Below, one piece after another: positions 13,000-24,225 of a DNA stretch of 64,000 nt (its first letter is position 1; every line of letters begins with the position of its first letter). Under the pieces are notes generated by a model. It worked only from the letters and a program-made list of their open reading frames with translations, was not told the origin of the DNA and did not search any database. The stretch lies in the NCBI GenBank assembly GCA_949752795.1, contig OX457064.1:40544368-40608367 (forward strand). The letters run 5' to 3'. The position numbers and the translations under genes were made by a program. The DNA comes from Hyperoodon ampullatus (Eukaryota; Chordata; Mammalia; Artiodactyla; Ziphiidae).

Positions 13000-13571
13000 A
13001 ACATATTACATATTCTCTGCATTGCAAACATTTGCATCCTTTGCATGCCTGTACCGTAATGGAAATCAAGAACCCCTTAGAAGCTGGGAAGCAGGGAAGG
13101 AGGCAAGGACTGTTTCTTTCAGGTGTGCACTGAGTCTAGTAAGGGGATGCTGGTGACACCTGCCCTATGAAGAGATGCAACACTGTTATGTGGCAACGCT
13201 GCTGCTGCTTCTCCTTCAGGAACGTGCAGAACCCCACAAGCTGAGGACTGTGTGGCCCCTGCGGCTGTGCACATCTGCAGAGCAATTGCAAATTGGGTGT
13301 TTCAGTGTCAGAGGTTGCCAAAAAATGATTAAACCCTGCTATATAAAGAGTTACAACATACATGTATGTTTGGGACTATAGGGATCTATCAATATTAATA
13401 TTTTCAACTGACTGCGCATTACTGTATATTACTAGAGTAGTAATTTCTTTTATTTAAATTTGTCTTAAAAATTTTAAAACATTCAGAAAAGTAGAGAGAA
13501 TAATAGAATGAATGTTTCTAGCTCCATAACTTCAATTTAAAAATCATTATGATATCTTGTAATAACCTATA

Positions 13572-13684
13572 ATGGAAAAGAATCTGAAAAATAATAGATA
13601 GATATGTATGACTGAATCACTTTGCTGTACACCTGAAACGAATACAACATTGTAAATCAACTATATTTCAATAAAAACACTATG
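13572..13684 (+). mobile_element. Very short L1 3' end, + strand
   Basis: GTATGACTGAATCACTTTGC followed by GCTGTACACCTGAAA and ATCAACTATATTTCAATAAA, then A residues: the terminal part of the 3' UTR of the cetartiodactyl L1 lineage. About 110 bp is kept. No clear target-site duplication was found. Confidence 0.8.
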
Positions 13685-14799
13685 ATTTTGATTCATTTTC
13701 ATCAGTTATTCTTTTTTTCTTTTTCCTTTTCATTGCCAAATATGATGAAGCAAAACCTAGATCTCATGTTACGTATACTTTAGTTATACAACTCCTAAAA
13801 AACAATTACATTTTCTCATGCAATGACAATGCCATCATAACTCCTAATAAAACAGTATTTTTATCATGTCATACTATGTTTGTAATCAGTTTTTTCTCAT
13901 TGCCTATAAAATGTCTTTTATATTTGGTTTGTTCAAATCAGTATCTAAACAAGGTCCCCACAATACATTTGGTTGTTATGTATCTTAAATATCTTTTCAT
14001 CTGAAGCAGTCCCAGTTCCCTGTTTTTTCTCGTACCACTGACTTGTTGCCAAATTCATGTCAGTGTTACGATTTCAGTGACTATTTTTCCCCTTAAGTAG
14101 CATTTAACGTATTACTGTATTCCTTATATATCCTTTAAATGGAAGTTAACTTTAAAGGTGAGTAATTTCTTAAAATATCAATGCATTGATTTTGTCATAA
14201 ATAGGCTCTAAGAGATCTATTTAGATTGTGATTAAAGAAAAGTAAAACACTGTTATCTTCCATGGTTGATGGAAGAAAGAATAATGTAATTGAGATGAAA
14301 AGCATTCCCACATTGTCCAATATTAACTGTATGACGTAATGGATATCTTAAATATGGCCTGCTGTTCTAATTTATGGTAACTTCCTGGTTTCTACACTCT
14401 TTAGAGTGTGCAGACTCTGGCATAGGGGATTCTTACTGAGAAATGTTGAGAGAGAACATTAGAGAATAATAGACGCGATTTTAAAGGGTCTTTAATTCCA
14501 AAAAAGCCCCTTTACATATTTGACTTTGAATCGTGCCTCAGAAATGGACTGGAAGATGGGGCATCTACAGTAAGAGAACATTTAGGAGTCTGTTTGAATA
14601 AGCAAGGATCACCGTAATGCAACTGCAATACTAAGTTACTGCATGACTGATTATTGGGTGAAACCGACTCCAGAAAATGAATATAATACTGGGTTTCCCT
14701 TCGCCTAGTTATGCTCTGTTAACATAAGTCATCAAAGACATAGCTGATAGGTGAAGAACATAAAATGACATGAAACTTAAAGAAGTATGCCTTGGCAAT

Positions 14800-15003
14800 A
14801 GTAGCATCTAAATACAGTAACATTTGTAATCCTCAGAACATTATTATGTAGGTACTATTATTTCCATTTTAAAGATAAGGAATCTGACTTATAAAAAGCT
14901 TAAGTAATTTCCCCAATACCACATAATAATAAATAGAGGATTCAGGAACTGAACTGAGGCAGTCAGTTCACTACTCTTAACCTCACTACTATACTATATT
15001 GTC
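14800..15003 (-). mobile_element. MIR SINE upstream of an AGMO exon
   Basis: ATTATGTAGGTACTATTATT, TTTTAAAGATAAGGAATCTG, TAATTTCCCCAATACCACAT and CTCACTACTATACTATATTG are the reverse MIR in order. It ends about 180 bp before the exon at 15186. Confidence 0.75.
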
Positions 15004-15185
15004 TCTTAGAATATGGTGATGAGCTAATTGTTATCTTTATATGAACACCAGAAGATAGAGAACCTTCTTCGGACTCTGATGCCAACCATGGAACTAGCAA
15101 TATTTCTTAACCCATATGGGATTTTAATGTGAGTACTTAAATATTATATATAATTTAATAACTATGTTCCTTTTCTTTTAAACAG

Positions 15186-15252
15186 GTCATCGATAACCTT
15201 GGTCCTTTGGAACTGATTCTTAATACTCCTAGCCATCATAGGGTTCATCATG
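15186..15252 (+). CDS. AGMO: AGMO coding exon with the HRVHH histidine box
   Basis: A 67-bp exon preceded by a pyrimidine-rich tract and AG, and followed by the donor GTAAGG. It encodes 22 codons plus the first base of a glycine codon (phase 1 exit). The peptide starts VIDNLGPLEL and ends HHRVHH. HxxHH is the last of the histidine clusters that bind the diiron centre in membrane fatty acid hydroxylases, so this exon carries catalytic residues; all its histidines are present. I chose the exon borders from the splice signals and from the frame, which continues into the exon at 17689. A CHR SINE inserted about 200 bp downstream leaves the splice donor untouched. Confidence 0.95.
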
Positions 15253-15462
15253 GTAAGGAAATTCGATCTCTTCTTTCATTCCTTCCTCATTTCTTGAAAA
15301 ATGACATTATTATTTTGTATCACTTCAGCACAATTACCCAACCTAGTCACCACACACTGCAAATAGGCATTTGCTTCTTCCTTCATACCTGGACAAACCT
15401 AGTCTATAAAGAAAGGACTGGAGGAAAACAAAACAAAACAGAATCCTCTCCATAGCTGACTT

Positions 15463-15670
15463 TTTTTTTTTTTTTTTTTGCGGTACGCGGGCCTCTCACT
15501 GTTGTGGCCTCTCCCGTTGCGGAGCACAGGCTCCGGACACGCAGGCTCAGCGGCCATGGCTCACGGGCCCAGCCGCTCCGCGGCATGTGGGATCTTCCCG
15601 GACCGGGGCACGAACCCATGTCCCCTGCATCGGCAGGCGGACTCTCAACCACTGCGCCACCAGGGAAGCC
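15463..15670 (-). mobile_element. CHR SINE (tRNA-derived)
   Basis: Full-length copy in reverse with an A-tail of about 17 bases. Target-site duplication of 13 bases, CCATAGCTGACTT, at 15450-15462 and 15671-15683. It lies about 200 bp downstream of the AGMO exon ending at 15252, antisense to the gene. Confidence 0.95.
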
Positions 15671-15994
15671 CCATAGCTGACTTCTGAATTTCCTTTTTGC
15701 TTAGCTCTCCTCAGATGTAATGGAAAAAGGAGTTAACCAGCTGAGGGGGTACACACTTCATATTGAGCTTGTTGAAAGTTACTCCTTGACCCCATGCTGA
15801 GGGTCGTTCCTGTGTACAGTCAGAGTGTCTTGGTCTTAAAAACTGTTGGTATTTAAGGAAAGCCTAATAAACAACACTTCACTTTCCTGTCTAAATTCTA
15901 TGAACAAACTCAACATACACTGCTTTTTCCTGACAAAAAAAAAAAAATCCCATGTGACTAGTGCCTAAGGTTTAAAGACACTAGCTTAAGAAAT

Positions 15995-16240
15995 AACGGA
16001 AGTATTTACATTTGCGCACCAAAAGACCTGTACAAGAGTGTGCATATTGGCATTATTTGTAATAGGTAATAGGGAAAAAAGATATAATTCGCATGTTTGT
16101 CAGCAATAGAACAGATACATTCTACACTATTCATGTAATGGAAGACTACATCGCAATGAAAATTTCCAAACTATTACAACATGTAATGGCATGAATGAAT
16201 CTCACAAATGCCATTTTGAGAGAAGGAAGCTAGTAAGAAA
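15995..16240 (+). mobile_element. Old L1M 3' fragment, + strand
   Basis: GCGCACCAAAAGACCTGTAC, AAGAGTGTGCATATTGGCAT, CATGTAATGGAAGACTACAT and CATGAATGAATCTCACAAAT match the order of L1M ORF2-end sequence. Short and diverged. Confidence 0.65.
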
Positions 16241-16631
16241 ATAATAAATATTATTATTCTGTTTTTATTTTATAAGTTTCCAGGCATCACAGGCAGTAGT
16301 ACTGGCATACGTCAGGCCTGCCTTCCCAAGGTGGGCAGGTCCCTTTCCCTGGGGCAGGGAGCAGAGCAGAAGCACAAGCTCCTCCAGGTAGGGAGAGGAT
16401 GGGGTCCTGCTGCACATGTGCAGTTTCCTCTTCCAAACTCCACAGTCATACCTCCACCACAGGGAATTATTACTGAGTTGGTGCAGAGGTCAAGAGCATT
16501 ATGCTCTTGCTGTTCCCTCCATATTAAAGGAAACACAAGGACTGGAGAAAAACATGTCCACATTGAAGAAGAAATAGTTGCTAGTTTCCTGTTTGGCCTT
16601 AGAGCACCTTCGCATGCATGTTGCTTTATAT

Positions 16632-16856
16632 CAGGCATTCTCAGCCTCTGCACTATTAACATTTTGGACCAGATAGTTCTTCACTTGGGAATGCGGGGTG
16701 GGCATGCGGGCTGCCCTGTGTATTATAAGATGTTGGTCTCTACGTATTAGATGCTAATAGTATCCCCTCCCAGTTATGACTCTTAACAGTGTCTCCAGAC
16801 ATTGCCATATATTCCCTGAGGTTCAAAGTGCTCCCTCACCCAACTGGGAGCCACTG
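16632..16856. mobile_element. MER20-like hAT-Charlie DNA transposon, second copy
   Basis: Shares with the copy at 10089 the blocks CACTATTAACATTTTGGACC, TGTCTCCAGACATTGCC and GGGAGCCACTG, in the same order and orientation. It is more diverged and ends at GCCACTG. The open frames crossing 16312-16750 run partly through this repeat and are not genes. Confidence 0.8.
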
Positions 16857-17431
16857 TTTAGCCTATGTGTGGCAATGAGTGGTGGATCTGTGTAGCCAGC
16901 CCCACTCTACTTTTGTACCAGGGGAAAATTTTCCTTGTACCTTTACGTTCACGTGTACATTTACATGTACAGAAGATGTGTAAAGAAATGAGGACACATG
17001 GAGACAGTTGAATTTATTGGAGTAGTGGCTTGGTGGATTAATATTCTCTTTCCTTTGATTTACAATCATGTGGATATGATTGTGTTTATTTAATTTTTTT
17101 TTAATTAGGAAACTATGTCCAACTATTTAAATTTAAACTATTATTTAAGTATTTGGGGCATTAAAATATCATATATGTTATGAGTCAATGAATATAATCA
17201 AAGGTAACAATTTTTACTTATATCTTTTGTGATGAAAAAAATAGGAAAGTCTTACTGTAAGTGGAAAATTTTCTTCCTGGAAAAGAGGCGGTGAAAAGGT
17301 GTAAAGATCACATCAAAATAAAAGAAAAAATATGCATATATTATTGATATTTATCTTATTTCATATTGCCTTTTGTTCTGGACCATTTAATTTATAATTA
17401 TTACTCTTTAATAGTCCTAAAAAAAAATTAC

Positions 17432-17506
17432 TTAGAATTATCCCAGATCTTTAAAGACCAGAAAAATTGTGAACGATGTTTTTTTTAAAATCTGGGATAA
17501 TTCTAA
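17432..17506. repeat. Inverted repeat, 17-bp perfect arms
   Basis: The arm TTAGAATTATCCCAGAT (17432-17448) is exactly complementary to ATCTGGGATAATTCTAA (17490-17506). With one bulge the match extends inward over TTTAAA, and the intervening 41 bases contain GAAAAA and TTTTTTTT, which could pair further. It lies about 180 bp upstream of the AGMO exon at 17689. It may be the remains of a small DNA transposon or simply a hairpin. Confidence 0.85.
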
Positions 17507-17688
17507 ATATCTATGGCTTTAAGGAAGGCTTTGCTCTTCTTAGTAAAATCAGTTGGAAAATAAATACTCAGTTTACTAGCAAATAAAGTCTAGTGTTGTC
17601 AGTGAAAAGATATTTTTAGGACTATCATTGTTTCAAAATGTATAACTTCCTTTTTCAAAAAAACTTTTAAAAATATTTTGTCTCATAG

Positions 17689-17754
17689 GCAGAAATCGTT
17701 ATTGCGTAGACAAAAATTTTGCCGGAACTCTTATTATATGGGATAGAATTTTTG
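17689..17754 (+). CDS. AGMO: AGMO coding exon just after the histidine box
   Basis: A 66-bp exon: acceptor TCATAG, donor GTAAGT (consensus). It completes the split glycine codon, adds 21 codons and leaves one base of a second split glycine codon (phase 1 in, phase 1 out). The peptide begins GRNRYCVDKN and ends IIWDRIFG. The NRY-x-D-x-N-x-AG and WD-x-xFGT patterns following HRVHH are typical of the hydroxylase domain in this superfamily. The next intron is only 90 bp. A 75-base inverted repeat lies about 180 bp upstream. Confidence 0.95.
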
Positions 17755-17844
17755 GTAAGTAAAAACTATGAGCATTTTAAAAAGTAAATTAGCTCCTTCA
17801 TTCACAGGAAGTCAAAAATCATATCATTATTATTTATCTTCCAG
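17755..17844 (+). other. AGMO: AGMO mini-intron, 90 bp
   Basis: The intron between two phase-1 split glycine codons is only 90 bases. It begins GTAAGT and ends TATCTTCCAG after a T-rich stretch. It has no repeat insertion, unlike all other introns in the window, as expected for an intron near the lower size limit. Confidence 0.95.
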
Positions 17845-17924
17845 GAACATTTGAGGCAGAAAAGGAAAAAGTTGTATATGGTCTAACACATCCCATTAAT
17901 TCATTTGAACCTTTCAAGGTGCAG
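17845..17924 (+). CDS. AGMO: AGMO coding exon, end of the hydroxylase domain
   Basis: An 80-bp exon with acceptor CTTCCAG and donor GTAATG. It completes the glycine codon of the FGT motif and adds 26 codons, ending in phase 0. The peptide contains TFEAEKEKVVYGLTHPIN and ends EPFKVQ, the soluble stretch that follows the catalytic histidine box in AGMO. The reading frame is intact. It is separated from the previous exon by one of the shortest introns that mammalian splicing normally handles. Confidence 0.95.
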
Positions 17925-18741
17925 GTAATGTACTTGGTTTTATTTCTTCTGAATTGATTCCATCCTTTTATAAATTTTATATTTGAAAGAAAAATCAGCT
18001 GCTGAAAGGTGGAAGTACATTACACTAGCCTTGAAAAATATATATTTTAACTGTAAAAGAATTTAGAAATAACTCTGGCACTCAAAGCCTTGAATCAAAT
18101 TGGGCAGAATACATTTGAAAACAATTCATTGTAAGAATTTTAGAATATGTCTGTTACCTAGAATTAAAAGAAATAGCTCTTTAGCAAATGTACCCTTTCT
18201 CAGAATAGACCTGAAATATATTCATGTATTCAGAAGGAGCGGTAGTAAAATGTATAATTAAGGCTGATCCCAGAGTAAGAAAAATATTTGCTTCAAGCCT
18301 GCATGACTCTGGTTAGAAATTCAGGGTGAGGCCTTTGCCCTCCTCTTCTTGGATGGAGGTGTCAGGAGCTATTACGGGTTGGTTAGGTTTGCACGTTGCC
18401 TCACCTGCTAAGACTTGTTGCCCTGGCCCAGTTTTCTGTCAGACATGTGGTATTGGTTGTTCGCTGTTCTCAATGGTTGGCGCTAGAGAAATGAGGAATG
18501 TCTGTGAAGCTCTGATCCGTCAGTAGCAGAGCACCGCAGACACTCCCAGGGGTCGGGACTAGTAAATGAGAAAAAGATAAAAATGCTTGAAAAAATGAAG
18601 AGGTCAGTCAATGACAGCTCTGTCCAGGGGACTGGATATACAGCATTCAGAAAGGGAAGAAAGTACAGGTTTATGTTGGGTCTGCTTTTCAAAGCTACTT
18701 CTTCAAGGTTTTTAAAGAAAGTTAAAGTAACAAAATAAATG

Positions 18742-18930
18742 GACATTTATTGAAGTTTTACTATGTGCAGGACATTGCTAACAGCACACATGTTTAATTT
18801 AACCATTACTAAAACCTTATAAGGTAGTGGTTCTTTTTAGCCTCAGTTTTTTGGTGGATGAAACTGAGGTTCTCAGGATTTAAATAATTCACCCGACTAT
18901 ACACAGTTTGTTAGATGCTAACCTAAGTAG
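18742..18930 (-). mobile_element. MIR SINE
   Basis: GACATTTATTGAAGTTTTAC, TATGTGCAGGACATTGC, TATAAGGTAGTGGTTC and GGATGAAACTGAGGTTCTCA: reverse MIR. A weaker piece lies at about 20865-20940. Confidence 0.7.
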
Positions 18931-19307
18931 GGTGGGTTGAAGGCCAAGCCCCAAACTTGATTAACTCAATTTTCAAGTGAAAGGCATTTTTATGTCGCCG
19001 TTCAGAAGAGAAAAGTTGATTATTTCTCTTCTTTCTTCTCAACTAGTGGCATTTCTCTCTCTGTCTTTCGTTCTCTCTCTCTTTTGATTAGGCATTACCA
19101 AGAATATGATAGATTTTTTCCAGGAGAATACTAACATATATTTCCAGGTACTTCCTTAATAATAAACATTTCTAGGTACCTTCTTTATAGAACTGAAATC
19201 AGTTTCAAGATAATACATTGAGAGCCTCTTCTTCACTGGGCGTGGTCTTGTCTTCATAATGTAGAGATTAAGAAGGAAATACAACTTGGTCTCTGCCCTC
19301 TAGGAGA

Positions 19308-19470
19308 GAGCTTTTCAAACTTAATGTGCATATGAATCATGGGAGGATCTTATTAAAGTAGGGTTCAGTAGGTCTGAAATCTGGCCAAGATACTGTGTTT
19401 CTAACAAGCTCCCAGGAGATGCTGACATTGCTGGTTCATGGCAATCCTTTAGCTAGCAAGGCTTTGGGAG
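19308..19470. mobile_element. MER5A-like hAT-Charlie fragment
   Basis: TTTTCAAACTTAATGTGCAT, GTTCAGTAGGTCTGAAAT, TTTCTAACAAGCTCCCAGGA and GATGCTGACATTGCTGGT follow each other as in MER5A. Confidence 0.8.
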
Positions 19471-20029
19471 TGTACACACATGGAGGAAAAGGGGTTCATA
19501 TTCGAGATACAATAAGAAGTTGAAAACTGCATCACATGAGCTGCACAAGGAGTTGGATGATTAGGATTTGGAGACACAATATTCAATCACAGGTCTTTAT
19601 GAGCTGCTGCTAAATCTGCCCTCATGTAAACATTGCCTTTAGCGTAATAATTGTCACAACTGTGTCTAAGTTTTAGTCTCCTACATACTCACTTATATTG
19701 TTAGAAATATCAAATCAGCAAGTTTTAATAATTAGGAGTTCCTAAACCTACAAAATCACGTATTTACTTTCACTTGTATTCCTTTATATTAGCTAAATTT
19801 CTCACCCTCCCATCAGAGGCATCAAAAGCACCTTGGGATGGCCCCTGTTAGATGGAGAGGCTTTTTTCCCCTTTAATACTAAGTAGAAACCATTCATTTT
19901 GCTTTCCTTTGGAGTCCAAGAGTTTCAGGGCATTGGAAAACAAGTAAGTGAGAAAGTACTCCTTATTTAAAAGCCCTGTATTCTCATGGCTTGTGTCTAG
20001 AATGATAGCAGTAAAATTTCAGTCAGTTT

Positions 20030-20432
20030 TTTTTTTTGGTTTTTTTTTTTTTTTTGGTGGTGTTGTGTCTTCGTTGCTGCGTGCAAGCTTTCTCTAGTTG
20101 TATCGAGCGGGGGCTACTCTTCACTGTGGTGCGCGGGCTTCTCATTGCGGTGGCTTCTCTTGTTGCAGAGCATGGGCTTTAGGCGCACAGGCTTCAGTAG
20201 TTGCAGCACGTGGGCTCAGTAGTTGTGACATGCAGGCCCTAGAGCGCATGGGCTTCAGTAGTTGCGGCATGTGGGCTCGGTAGTGTGGCGTGTGGGTTCT
20301 AGGGCACGCGGGCTTCAGTAGTCGTGGGGCTTAGTTGCTCTGCGGCATGTGAGATCTTCCCAGACCAGGGATCAAACCTGTGTTCCCTGCATTGGCAGGT
20401 GGATTCTTAACCACTCTGCCACCAGGGAAGTC
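20030..20432 (-). mobile_element. Long-form tRNA-derived SINE (CHR-2-like)
   Basis: About 400 bp in reverse: T-run at the left, GTTGCTGCGTGCAAGCTTTC, several degenerate copies of a GGCTTCAGTAGTTG unit, then the same tRNA-like head as the CHR SINEs (CCACCAGGGAAGTCT). Direct repeats at the edges are weak (TCAGTTTTT). It is more diverged than the short CHR copies, so probably older. The CHR-2 name is my best assignment from memory of the family. Confidence 0.85.
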
Positions 20433-21580
20433 TTGTACTCAGTTTTTAAAATAACAAAACAGGTAAGTATATTAATGTGTGTTGTAACATTAATTTTCTG
20501 TGTTATTATTATTGCAAAGCCTCAGGATAAGTTTCCATCTAACATTTCCTTTTTCTTTAAAATCTGCTCAGCTAAATCCTACATTGTTGATTAATTGCTT
20601 CAGATTCCTTATTATAATATTTCAAGTAATTTTAAAAACAATTTTTATAATGCTAGCAGTTTAAATTCTGTTAGGGATAGTGAAAATACCAATGAGACAA
20701 CAAATTCTGATAGAGCCATAACTTCTTTCTACATTAGTTTATCACTACATGTATAATAGGAGTCATTTCGAGAGTCAACAGCTGATGCCCAATATCTAGG
20801 ATTATTTTTAATCCTATGATAGATTTTTATAACATATATGATATGTATAGCTATTTATCCTAATAGCCAGTATTTGTTGAGTCCTTGTCATGTGTGGGCA
20901 TACTTTTAACTTTGTACATATCAAATGTGTGTTATTTAATGAATGTGAATTCCTGCTATAAGCCTCAAGGTCAACTTGTGACTCAGCAAACTTTTCCTAT
21001 TACAGAATGTGATCTATCTATTTAATCCTCAGAGGTCTACCATCAGAAATGGTTTTGAACATTTTTTCTTAAAATGCGGTGTTTGTCTGTAATTCAATAC
21101 ATTAAATAAAAGATTATTTTAAAAATATATAACAGATATGCAATATTTGTATGATTCCATGTTCAACTTTAAAAACCATTTAGCGAGTCTAAAAAAGATG
21201 TCATTCGATGTGGCTGTCGAGTGCACAGGCTGCTAGTTAAATCCATTGGAAGCAAATTCTCTGAACTCACATTTTATTCTTTGCTAATTTTCTAAACAAT
21301 TGCCCTATTATTAAATTTCATGTTTATAATTTTGTGGAGCTTCAGAAATATTGATAAGAACACATTTAAATGTAAAGGTATGCAGAATGCATAGAATGAA
21401 TTTCAATTTATAATGCAATTGCATATTAATCAATATTAGCAAATTATACATAACCTATATATTAAAGAATAATTTGTAAGTTACATTAAACAGTAAAATA
21501 AAATGCATGAGTTAATGTATTTAATCTTTTTTGTTATGGTCTTTTCTTATCTTAAATAGACTATATTTTTATTCTTCTAG

Positions 21581-21715
21581 TTCCACCATTTACTTACCAT
21601 ATGGACTACATTCTGGGCCACACCTGGATTCTTCAATAAGTTTTCTGTCATATTTAAAGGACCAGGATGGGGTCCAGGTAAACCAAGACTTGGACTGAAT
21701 GAAGAAATCCCAGAG
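21581..21715 (+). CDS. AGMO: AGMO coding exon with conserved WGPGKPRLG segment
   Basis: A 135-bp exon of exactly 45 codons (phase 0 at both ends), with acceptor TTCTAG after a T-rich tract and donor GTAAAT. The peptide starts FHHLLTIWTT and includes FKGPGWGPGKPRLG, then ends in EEIPE. The Gly/Pro/Trp-rich stretch is highly characteristic of AGMO and made the identification secure. It links the hydroxylase domain to the C-terminal membrane helices. Because both borders are phase 0, skipping this exon would keep the frame. Confidence 0.96.
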
Positions 21716-23196
21716 GTAAATAAAGTTCATGAATTCGATGATGGCAAAGATTAATTTCATATTGTCAGGTCTACAGCCAGCCTGTAATACATGCTGACTT
21801 CATGCAAATCTGAAAAAAGATGTTTCCTTAGGCAGATACAGCCCTGTAATGTGTAAATTAATAAGTGGACACCACCTAGGGGCCATTAAGAGGGGTGCCT
21901 TCTCCCACGCTGCCTCTTACTAGGGAGCATGGTTTGGGGCAGAGCAGCAGAGGCTGGTTTTCTTGGCTCAAACCCACAGCCGAGAGCCTTTGTGTAGTGC
22001 AGAAACCACACAGACACTTATGGATCCGTCACAGAGAGCCTTAGAGAAGATTCAGTCTAGCCTTCAACTTGTCCATGAAAAACTGAGGTCTCCAGAATAA
22101 AAGGTCTAAAGTCATACCGAAATGATGTGGTTATTAGATTAGATCACTTTATTCATTCCATAGTGGCGTAGTAGCATTAAATACAGAAATCCCATGCAAA
22201 ACTAAAAATAAACAAGGTAGAGGTTTAAAACACTGAAAATCAAATGAAAAATTCAGTTTCAATATGGAATTTCTCTTATGAAATGGAGGAAAAGGAATTT
22301 ATTTCCAATCATTTAGGATATATATTGAGATTGCTTATCAAAATAACTGTCATTGATAGTAATATAGAAACAATAAGCTACTGTTGATTTCAAAGATAAT
22401 TATGAGTATAAAAATTAGCCAGTATTCAAGAAAATGAAATATGTTTTATTTGAATATTTTTATTTTTCAAAAATCCTGATCTGAATAAGGATATTTTCTC
22501 ATCCACTTATGAAAGCTGCTGTGTTGGAATTTCCAGACACTTGGTTATGTTCACAGTTAGTTATATAACAATGATCTAACTTGATATAGGTGAAAATAAT
22601 TTGCTTATTTCAGCTCCAGAAAGTCTAGCCAGCTACGGCTCATTTATTATTTTCCTTTTTTGCAATAGATTAAAACTTTAAAACATAGAATAAAACATTC
22701 AAACTGAATATTTTAAAATCATATTGATGCCTAAATCTGCATCATAAGGATAGGATTATAGTATTTCTGGGAAACTGTAGTTTGGGAAAGCTGTTTTCAA
22801 TAAGACAGTATTTGCCTTTGAAGCATTATTATCTACACTATCCCAAATCACCTTCCATTTTCTCTTTTGCTATACTTTGATGTATAATCATGGACAAATT
22901 TTCATATTTCATATTACATGTTTATTTTGTTTATGTTAATCATCAGTATCAATTCTTACAGTGCTCTATATAAAGCAGAGTAGATCAGAATCATAATGCT
23001 CCTGAAATGAAAAACAAATCTCCTAATTTTTACATTTTTTCTATCCAAAATAATAAATGTTAGAGTCATTTCGAGGATTAAAAAAGATAGCAAAACCTTT
23101 CATTTCTTTTTGCATATCTCCTCTTCACTTAGTGTGAATTTCAGTGAGAGAGATAAGGAACAATATAATGGAAAGGCTTCTTTCTTATCTTCCTAG
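21716..23196 (+). other. AGMO: AGMO intron (1.5 kb)
   Basis: AT-rich intron. I recognise no clear mobile element, RNA gene or exon in it. Confidence 0.85.
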
Positions 23197-23313
23197 GTCA
23201 AGGGGGAAGAAGTTCCCTTCTCATCATCAGCATCTCGGCTATTAAAGACATATGCAGTTGTACAGTTTGCTCTGATGCTAACATTTTATGAAGAGACCTA
23301 TACAGATAAAGCT
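23197..23313 (+). CDS. AGMO: AGMO coding exon, start of C-terminal membrane region
   Basis: A 117-bp exon of 39 codons, phase 0 at both ends; acceptor TCCTAG, donor GTAAGT. After a polar start (VKGEEVPFSSS) it enters a hydrophobic stretch, YAVVQFALMLTFYEE, consistent with a membrane helix. The short TYTDKA end leads into the next helix, encoded by the exon at 35991. It is followed by a 12.7-kb intron. The frame is intact, and this exon could also be skipped without a frameshift. Confidence 0.95.
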
Positions 23314-24225
23314 GTAAGTGGTGCTCATTTTAAATAGAGTGTGAAAAAGTTTTCTGTCACTTTGAAGGTGAAAATAAGCTCCCTCTATTAAAGCTGTGCT
23401 CTATTCTGTAATAATTTTTGAATTTTGGTAGTGTCTCACATTTAAACAGGTAAAATGATTCTTCTAGAATTAATTTAATTAATGTAAGTTAATTAATTGT
23501 ATCCAAAGTGTTCTGTATAAGATGTCCATCAAATGGTATATAATTGATCTAAAATATAAGTAGGAAATGATTTTTCACAAATAAATTCTTCAACAATTAA
23601 AAGAAAAGTATTTCAGAAGCTAGAATTAAATGTGTTGGGGAAAGCAGACTTTATAGCAATTTCCATGCTTATCTTCAATTAAAGAATACCCTGATAACTT
23701 GAATTTATGGGATTTGCAATGTACAGTTAACTTCATTTATTTTGTCCTTTCTAAATATTCGAAATATTCCTGAAGCACAAGAGCACTGGATCAGGGTTTA
23801 GAATCTGGATTCTGATTCAGGCATTACCACCTGGGGAATCATTTTTTGGCTACATGAGAATACCCTCACTGCCTATATTTTGGAGAAAACAAAAATAGCA
23901 TAATTTATGTAAAAATGCACTGTAAACCATAAAAAGATTAAAAACAGAGGTATTTTTAAATATTTACTTTGTTTCACAGATTTATTCATATTATATTCTT
24001 CCAAAAAGGATTTACAATAGTTCAAAGAGGTACATAAATTATAGTAAAGTAACTAAGTTGGAAGTAGGTGAAATTGAAAATAGGATGACAGAAGAATGAA
24101 AAATCAGTATCTGACCTTGTTACCAAGGAAGTATGTACCTCATGAAAGAACCTCACTGAGTCAGGAATGTTGAGGCCTCACATAGCAGCAATGTATGAGT
24201 AATGTTTACGCTCTAAAGAAACAGG

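Larger units (their letters stand above)
1..15185 (+). other. AGMO: AGMO intron, left part (start outside the window)
   Basis: No exon recognised. I looked for the exon that should precede 15186 and did not find it, so the intron probably starts left of the window. Recognised repeats are listed separately. The stretches 1-400, 2870-4200, 5280-6900, 7030-7960, 8100-8920, 9110-10080, 10810-12950 and 13690-14800 show only AT-rich, unique-looking or very diverged sequence. At 10762-10791 a 13-base unit (GAAATGACATGAT) occurs twice in tandem. Confidence 0.8.
15253..17688 (+). other. AGMO: AGMO intron (2.4 kb)
   Basis: Holds a CHR SINE, an old L1M scrap, a MER20-like element and an inverted repeat near its 3' end, listed separately. 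16250-16630 is moderately GC-rich and I do not recognise it. It has overlapping open frames on both strands, but these are short and lack any family signature. 16860-17420 is AT-rich with nothing recognised. Confidence 0.85.
17925..21580 (+). other. AGMO: AGMO intron (3.7 kb)
   Basis: Contains MIR and MER5A-like fragments and a long-form tRNA-derived SINE at about 20030-20432, listed separately. 17930-18740, 18940-19300, 19480-20000 and 20950-21580 show no recognisable repeat or gene. Confidence 0.85.

Noticed and set aside
15478..15687. Open frame of about 69 codons, with similar Pro/Arg-rich frames at 2385-2717, 24290-24538 and 56946-57131
   Set aside because: They are translations of the CHR SINE, which is GC-rich and lacks stops in some frames; the same peptide recurs at each copy.
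16312..16750. Opposed open frames of 116 and 139 codons
   Set aside because: They overlap each other and run into a MER20-like repeat; no splice context, no recognisable domain.
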